From Nonomuraea sediminis (GTDB lineage: Bacteria > Actinomycetota > Actinomycetes > Streptosporangiales > Streptosporangiaceae), in assembly GCF_018531495.1 (NCBI RefSeq), contig NZ_JAHDTI010000019.1:62001-126000 (forward strand): 64,000 nt of DNA, in the 5' to 3' direction. The position numbers and the translations under genes are program-made. Positions 59,460 through 64,000 of this stretch are shown here, piece after piece (the first letter of the stretch is position 1; every line of letters begins with the position of its first letter). Below the pieces are notes generated by a model. It ran no database searches, was not told the origin of the DNA, and saw nothing but the letters and a program-made list of their open reading frames with translations.

Positions 59460-60659
59460 GTGGAGTTCCGGCGTGTCGATCTCGCGATCGCGGGGGCCGT
59501 TACCGCGGCCACCGTGATCCCGGTGCTGGTGCCGAGTCCGCGGGCCTGGTGGGTGATCGGGCTGGCGGTGTTGGCGTCGGTGCCCGTGTACTGGGTGCGG
59601 CGCGCGCCCATCTGGGCCAGCCTGGTGGTGGGCCTGGCCATGACCGCGATGGTGCTGTGGGAGAAGCCGCTGCTGCCGTTCGGCCCGCTGGTGGGTCTGT
59701 ACACGATCGCCGCGCAGAGCACGAAGACGCAGCGGCTGGTCGTGGTTCCGGTGACCGCGGTGATCGTGACGGCCTCGCTTCTGGTGCCGCACGAGGACTC
59801 CGAGGCGTGGCGATTCGTCGGCACCTCGTTCGTGGCGGCCTATGCGCTCGGGCTCGGTACCAGGGCGCGCCGTGCCAGGGCCGCCGAGATGGCCGAGCGC
59901 GCGCGGCGGGTGGCGGTGGAGCGGGCGCGGGCCGCGGCGGAGGAGCGTACCCGCATCGCCCGTGACGTGCACGACATCGTCACCCACTCCGTCGGGCTGA
60001 TGGTGGTGCAGGCCGAGGCGGGTCCTGTGGTGCTGCGTTCCGATCCGGCCAGGGCCGAGCACGCCTTCGACACGATCGCCGAGACGGGCCGCGCCGCGTT
60101 GCTCCAGCTCCGCGGGCTGATCGGGACGCTGCGCGCCGAGCGGCCCGGCCTGGCCGCGCTGCCCCAACTGGTCGAGCGCATCGCCAGGACCGGGCTGCGG
60201 GTCGACCTCGTCGCCGACGGGGAGCCGCGGCCTGTCCCCGACGAGGTCGACGTCGCCGCCTACCGGATCGTCCAGGAAGCGCTGACCAACGTGCTACGGC
60301 ACTCGTCGGCGCAGGCCGTACGCATCAGGCTGGCGTGGGGAGAAGTCCTGCACGTGGAGATCGCCGACGACGGCGGGCTGGTGCGCGCCGAGCCGGGCGG
60401 GCACGGGCTGAAGGAGATGCGGGAGCGGGGCGAGCCGGGCACGTTCGGGCAGAGGAGGATGCCGGAGCGGGCCGAGTCGGGCGGGTTCGGGCTTGGGGGA
60501 ATCCGGGAGCGGGGCGAGTCGGGTGGGTTCGGGCTCCGGGAGTCGGGTGGGTTTGGGTTGAGGGGGATGCGGGAGCGGGTCGAGGCCTGTGGTGGGAAGT
60601 TCCGTGCGGGGGCCGGGGCTGGGGGTTTCGTGGTGTCGGCCGAGCTTCCTGTTGGATGA
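59460..60659 (+). CDS. Sensor histidine kinase with expanded G2 box
   Basis: A 399-residue kinase: four to five membrane helices (residues about 7-135), HisKA_3 region with phospho-acceptor His171 (ERTRIARDVHDIVTHS), N box IVQEALTNVLRHS, and a HATPase domain. The G2 region, normally a single GHGLRGMRERVEACGG, is expanded into about four and a half tandem 14-residue units (residues 314-377) such as GHGLKEMRERGEPG and GFGLGGIRERGESG. ATP-lid function may be altered. GTG 59460 is probably leaderless (TAGACT ends 6 bp upstream). Pairs with the response regulator 4 bp downstream. Confidence 0.92.
   Translation: MEFRRVDLAIAGAVTAATVIPVLVPSPRAWWVIGLAVLASVPVYWVRRAPIWASLVVGLAMTAMVLWEKPLLPFGPLVGLYTIAAQSTKTQRLVVVPVTAVIVTASLLVPHEDSEAWRFVGTSFVAAYALGLGTRARRARAAEMAERARRVAVERARAAAEERTRIARDVHDIVTHSVGLMVVQAEAGPVVLRSDPARAEHAFDTIAETGRAALLQLRGLIGTLRAERPGLAALPQLVERIARTGLRVDLVADGEPRPVPDEVDVAAYRIVQEALTNVLRHSSAQAVRIRLAWGEVLHVEIADDGGLVRAEPGGHGLKEMRERGEPGTFGQRRMPERAESGGFGLGGIRERGESGGFGLRESGGFGLRGMRERVEACGGKFRAGAGAGGFVVSAELPVG
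60399..60590 (+). repeat. 42-bp tandem repeat in the histidine kinase gene
   Basis: Units 60399-60440, 60441-60482, 60483-60524, a 24-bp partial unit (60525-60548) and 60549-60590. All are in frame and encode variants of G-[HF]-G-L-x-x-[MI]-R-E-R-x-E-x-G. Confidence 0.88.
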
Positions 60660-60663
60660 GGGC

Positions 60664-61329
60664 ATGCTGCGCGTGCTGATCGTCGACGACCAGGACCTGT
60701 TCCGGGCCGGGTTCGCCATGATTCTTGGCGCGCAGCCGGACATCGAGGTGGTGGGCGAGGCCGGGGACGGGGCGGACGCCGTGGCCGCGGCCGTCGAGCT
60801 GGCGCCCGACGTGGTGTTGATGGATGTGCAGATGCCCGGCATGGACGGTGTCGAGGCGACCGCGCAGATCTGTGCGACGACGTCGGCGAAGGTGCTGATC
60901 CTCACCATGTTCGACCTGGACGAGTATGTCTACGGGGCGCTTCGGGCGGGTGCGAGTGGATTCATCCTCAAGGACATCCGGCGGGACGAGCTGGCCCACG
61001 CCGTTCGGGTGGTCGCCGCGGGGGAGTCGCTGCTCGCGCCCGCGGTCACCCGGCGGCTGGTCGAGGACCTGGTACGGCGGCCCGGTCACGGCGTAGCGCC
61101 GAGGCTCGCGGCCCGGCTCGAGGCGCTGACCGAGCGGGAGTCCGAGACGCTGCGGCTGGTGGCCGCGGGGCGCTCCAACGCTGAGATCGCCGCGCGGCTC
61201 GTCGTCAGCGAGCACACCGTCAAGACCCACGTCAGCCGCATCCTCACCAAACTCGACCTACGAGACAGGGTCCAGGCAGTGGTCTTCGCCTACGAGTCGG
61301 GGCTGGTGGTCCCCGGGAGTGACGCCTGA
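60664..61329 (+). CDS. NarL/LuxR-family response regulator
   Basis: A 221-residue regulator. Receiver domain residues 1-118 with acidic pocket DDQ (9-11), phospho-acceptor Asp54 (VLMDVQMPG), Thr (ILTMF) and Lys (FILKD). LuxR helix-turn-helix at about 150-205 (LTERESETLRLVAAGRSNAEIAARLVVSEHTVKTHVSRILTKL). The gene follows the kinase by 4 bp, so this is a two-component pair; target genes unknown. Its 3' end is duplicated just downstream. Confidence 0.95.
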   Translation: MLRVLIVDDQDLFRAGFAMILGAQPDIEVVGEAGDGADAVAAAVELAPDVVLMDVQMPGMDGVEATAQICATTSAKVLILTMFDLDEYVYGALRAGASGFILKDIRRDELAHAVRVVAAGESLLAPAVTRRLVEDLVRRPGHGVAPRLAARLEALTERESETLRLVAAGRSNAEIAARLVVSEHTVKTHVSRILTKLDLRDRVQAVVFAYESGLVVPGSDA

Positions 61330-61380
61330 GATCGCGCGGTGGTGCTGGTGGTCCTGGGGAGTGACGTCGGAGATCGCGCG
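61303..61380. repeat. 36-bp duplication of the response regulator 3' end
   Basis: 61303-61338 and 61345-61380 match with about five differences (42-bp offset). The first copy contains the end of the gene and its stop; the second is untranslated. Confidence 0.8.
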
Positions 61381-61425
61381 TGGGGGCGATGATCTGGAGG
61401 GTGGTGGGGGCGGAGCATCGACGGC

Positions 61426-62862
61426 ATGTGGAAGCCGTTCGCGGTCGTGTTGTCGGCCGTTCTCTTCGTTCTGGGCACCGGGCTGCATCCGGTGCCGTGG
61501 TTCACCTGGCTCGCGGCGCTGCCGGTGCTGGTGGTCGCGGCGCGGGTGCGGTTCCGTGCGGCGCTGGTGGCGGGGTTCGCCGCGTGGGCGCTCGGACAGG
61601 TCCCCATGTGGGGATATTTCCTGAATGTGGTGGAGATGCCGCTCCCGGTTCTGGCGCTCAGCCAGCTGGCACCCTCCCTGCTGTTCGGCCTGCTCACGGC
61701 GGGCTTCAGCACCCTGGTACGGCGAGGCCGCCCGGTCTCCGCCGCGCTGCTCGTCCCCGCGGGGTGGGCCCTGGTGGAGTACGCGTTCTCCGTCGCGATG
61801 CCGCACGGCGCCTGGTGGAGCCTGGCCTACACGCAGGCCGACCTGCTGCCGGTCCTGCAGACCGCTTCGCTCACCGGCGTGTGGGGCGTCACGTTCCTGC
61901 TGCTCGCCGTACCCTCGGCGATCGCCGCCGCGCTCTCGGGTACGGCGGGGCGGCTGCGGCTCGCGCTCACCTTCGGCACCGTGGTGGCCGTGGCGCTGGC
62001 CTACGGCACGTTCCAGCTCCTGGGTACCGCTCCGGCGGGTGGCCCCCGGATCGCCCTGCTCGTCACCGACCACCCCAACGACACGATCCCGGTCGACACG
62101 GCGGAGGGCCGCGACCTGGTGGCCCGCTACGCCGCCCGCGCCGAGGCCCTGGCGGCGAGCGGGGTGCGCACGATCGTGCTGCCGGAGAAGACGTTCCGCG
62201 TCGGACCCCGGACCATGGCCGCGCTCGCCCCGCTGAACCGCGTCGCCACCCGCCACCGGGTGACCATCGTGGCGGGCCTGGTGCAGGAGAGGGGACAGGG
62301 CGCGAACAACGTCGCCCTCGCCCTGCCGTCGGGCGTGCGGTACGTCAAGAAGCACCTCATCCCCGGCGTCGAGAACGAGGTCCAGCCGGGTGAGGGCGCG
62401 CCCGCCCTGCTCCCGGGCACAACGGAAGGCCTGATCATCTGCAAGGACCTGGACTATCCCGAACTCGTCCGCGCCTCCCGTGCCAGGGGCGCGACCGTGC
62501 TCTACGCACCCGCCTGGGACTTCGTCGACGACGGCTGGCTGCACGGCCGCATGGCCGTCACCCGCGGCGTCGAGTCGGGCATGACCGTGGCACGCGCCGC
62601 CCGAGCCGGAACCCTGGTCGTCAGCGACCCACGCGGCCGCATCGTGGCCGAAACCACCAGCGACGGCGACTTCGCCACCCTCACCACATCCCTGCCCGGC
62701 CCGGTGGCCCCCACGCCCTACTCCCGCCTCGGCGACTGGTTCCCGTGGGCATGCGCGGCCATACTCGCCGCGACCCTCGCAACCACAGCCCTACGCCGCC
62801 ACCCCAAACCCCCCGCCCACCAGACCACCCCCCACCCACAACCAACCACAGCCACCCACTAG
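61426..62862 (+). CDS. Apolipoprotein N-acyltransferase-like CN-hydrolase membrane protein
   Basis: A 478-residue protein with six to seven membrane helices (about 1-200) and a nitrilase-type domain. The Glu-Lys-Cys triad is seen: Glu in VLPEKTF, Lys in YVKKHLIPGVE and Cys in IICKDLDYPE. Lnt transfers the third acyl chain to lipoproteins; a Streptomyces-type role or another amide transferase is possible. The C-terminus is a last membrane helix plus a His/Pro/Thr-rich tail. Downstream of the two-component pair, 96 bp away. Confidence 0.85.
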   Translation: MWKPFAVVLSAVLFVLGTGLHPVPWFTWLAALPVLVVAARVRFRAALVAGFAAWALGQVPMWGYFLNVVEMPLPVLALSQLAPSLLFGLLTAGFSTLVRRGRPVSAALLVPAGWALVEYAFSVAMPHGAWWSLAYTQADLLPVLQTASLTGVWGVTFLLLAVPSAIAAALSGTAGRLRLALTFGTVVAVALAYGTFQLLGTAPAGGPRIALLVTDHPNDTIPVDTAEGRDLVARYAARAEALAASGVRTIVLPEKTFRVGPRTMAALAPLNRVATRHRVTIVAGLVQERGQGANNVALALPSGVRYVKKHLIPGVENEVQPGEGAPALLPGTTEGLIICKDLDYPELVRASRARGATVLYAPAWDFVDDGWLHGRMAVTRGVESGMTVARAARAGTLVVSDPRGRIVAETTSDGDFATLTTSLPGPVAPTPYSRLGDWFPWACAAILAATLATTALRRHPKPPAHQTTPHPQPTTATH

Positions 62863-63191
62863 CGCTACGCCCCACCCACGATCCCGCTCCCGAAACACGC
62901 CCACGATCCCGCTCCCGGAACTCGCCCGCGATCCCGCTCCCGGAACTCGCCCGCGATCCCGCTCCCGCAACTCGCCCGCGATAACGTTCGCGGGACCTGG
63001 GACTGTCCGATCTCCGGCCGGCGGGGAGATCCCGCCGGAGCGGTTGCTGCAGGTCTGTGGCGTCTGCTGGGCGGACAGGAGGCTAGATCCACCGTTTCCG
63101 GAACACGCACGCCCCAGGACCTTGCCCACGGTGGCGCTGTGGGCTTGAACCGGCGTAACGGGAAGTTCCAGCGTCGCGCCGTCGGTGCGGC
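62863..63191. other. Intergenic region with 25-bp tandem repeats and hairpins
   Basis: 329 bp between the convergent Lnt-like and PEBP genes. Four exact-length 25-bp units fill 62877-62976. A hairpin CTCCGGC/GCCGGAG lies at 63012-63040 (with an alternative inner GGCGGG/CCCGCC stem) and may terminate either gene. No coding potential recognised. Confidence 0.6.
62877..62976. repeat. 25-bp tandem repeat, four units
   Basis: Units start at 62877, 62902, 62927 and 62952, with few differences; a decayed fifth starts at 62977. The core of each unit is GATCCCGCTCCCG. Confidence 0.92.
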
Positions 63192-63764
63192 TCAGCGTGT
63201 GTAGAGACCGTCGAGGCGGCCGCGGGCCAGGACCGGGCCGCTGACGGTGGCGAGCACCGCCCCGGGCTTGGCCGTGTCCAGTGGCGCGTCGCCTTTCGCC
63301 GAGGTGATGGCGGTGGGCAGGGCGAACAGTTGGAAGACGTAACGGTGCAGGCCGTGTCCCTTGATCGGTTCGGGCCCCAAGTAGCCACGCCCCATTCCTG
63401 AGCGAAGTACCCGCACTCCCTGGACCGGACTCCCCGCGTTCAAGGCTCCGGTGGGCAGCGTGACGAGATCGGGTTCGAGCAGGGCGACACAGTGGACGAA
63501 CGGGGTGCGGGTGGGGGAGTCGATGTCCTGGACGACCAGCAGCAGTTGGGCGGTGGCTTCCGGTGTGGCGCTCCAGGCGAGAGCAGGAGAGCGGTTCTCG
63601 CCGCCGGCGCGCTTGCCGACGTGGGCCTTGGGGATGACGCTCCCGTTCTCGAAATCGGAGCTGTGAAGGCCCAGCACCTCGGGTCCTGCCATGGCGGGGA
63701 GGTGCCAGGCCAGATTCGCTTCGCCGGCGCGCTTGTTCTTCAGCAGGGTTCCCAGGATCGTCAT
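63192..63764 (-). CDS. PEBP/YbhB-family protein
   Basis: A 190-residue phosphatidylethanolamine-binding-protein family member (Raf kinase inhibitor-like, YbhB/YbcL). The ligand-pocket motif is seen in VVQDIDSPTRTPFVHCV, and the second block GMGRGYLGPEPIKGHGLHRYVFQLFAL is typical. No signal peptide. ATG 63764 has AAGGA 5 bases upstream. The open frame continues upstream without homology. Function in bacteria is poorly known. Confidence 0.9.
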   Translation of the reverse strand: MTILGTLLKNKRAGEANLAWHLPAMAGPEVLGLHSSDFENGSVIPKAHVGKRAGGENRSPALAWSATPEATAQLLLVVQDIDSPTRTPFVHCVALLEPDLVTLPTGALNAGSPVQGVRVLRSGMGRGYLGPEPIKGHGLHRYVFQLFALPTAITSAKGDAPLDTAKPGAVLATVSGPVLARGRLDGLYTR

Positions 63765-63955
63765 GGTGTCCTTGTCTGTCGCACGTGTTGGGTAGGTCTC
63801 CGGGGCGGATTGCTCGCTGAGCCGACGATGTTCGGCATCCGTCCGCGCGGGTGCCGTCGCGTCCGGTTCGCGCATCTCGGGCGACGGCCGGCCATAGGGC
63901 GGTTGGAGGTCGTGGCCGATGCGGTGCGGGCCTCGGTGCCGGTTGGGCCGGTCTC

Positions 63956-64000
63956 TCACCAGCGGACGGCCGTGAAGTCGATCGGCCTGGGCCGTAGCGG
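63956..64000 (-). CDS. Possible 3' end of a leftward gene entering the window
   Basis: On the minus strand the last 45 bases can be read as a C-terminal PRPIDFTAVRW followed by TGA at 63958-63956. It is too short to identify, and the region 63765-63955 between it and the PEBP gene shows no other gene. It may be chance. Confidence 0.25.
   Translation of the reverse strand, partial: PLRPRPIDFTAVRW

Noticed and set aside
62877..62976. Tandem 25-bp repeats as a CRISPR array
   Set aside because: Units are contiguous with no unique spacers, and no cas genes are present.

Overview
The window is GC-rich, uses GTG and TTG starts freely, and packs genes with 4-bp ATGA or GTGA overlaps. It carries an F420-dependent NADP reductase, three AfsR/SARP-type regulators with NTPase and TPR domains, a PucR regulator, and fused CopD/CtaG proteins. 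This points to a filamentous actinomycete, most likely of the Streptosporangiales; the genus cannot be fixed from the sequence alone. No rRNA, tRNA, IS element, phage gene or CRISPR array was seen.

Layout. 0-6.2 kb: threonine aldolase, a FAD oxidoreductase with a DUF305 protein, a DUF3105 protein, alanine dehydrogenase and an excalibur-domain membrane protein. 6.2-11.7 kb: purine theme, with an AzgA-type permease, an EF-hand protein, an orphan molybdopterin subunit of the xanthine dehydrogenase family and a divergent PucR regulator. 11.7-19.1 kb: two tandem paralogous AfsR-like regulators, then a previously easy-to-miss 53-residue exported peptide gene divergent from an XRE-TPR regulator, which looks like a peptide-signalling pair. 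19.1-29.9 kb: CopC and CopD/CtaG, a lipase, LysR regulator, cyclase, methionine aminopeptidase, F420 reductase, flavohaemoglobin-like protein and DivIVA-domain protein. 30-36.4 kb: a seven-gene leftward operon joining a MinD-like ATPase with two ABC systems, an adaptor and a lipoprotein.

36.8-53.5 kb is the centre of interest: a RiPP biosynthetic cluster. It has an ABC exporter pair, a YcaO cyclodehydratase, two TOMM partner (ocin-ThiF-like) proteins, one of them fused to a SagB-type dehydrogenase, and a second nitroreductase. Four consecutive precursor peptides follow; their predicted cores are all exactly 28 residues with an invariant Ser-Cys-Pro at core positions 12-14. After them come a fusion of a PqqD-like leader-binding domain to a membrane site-2-type metalloprotease, a LanB glutamylation protein, a separate elimination (SpaB_C) protein, an ABC transporter with a winged-helix regulator, and an AfsR-type regulator. 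No LanC and no distinct pyridine synthase were seen, so a linear azole- and dehydroamino-acid-containing peptide family (goadsporin-like in logic) is the leading hypothesis. An 11-bp-period direct repeat in front of the YcaO gene has the geometry of a SARP binding site.

53.5-64 kb: hydrolase, MocR-type regulator with a divergent trans-sulfuration enzyme, then an ArsR/dehydratase/two-component/CN-hydrolase segment unusually full of in-gene and intergenic tandem repeats (21-bp, 42-bp, about 90-bp and 25-bp units), and finally a PEBP-family protein.
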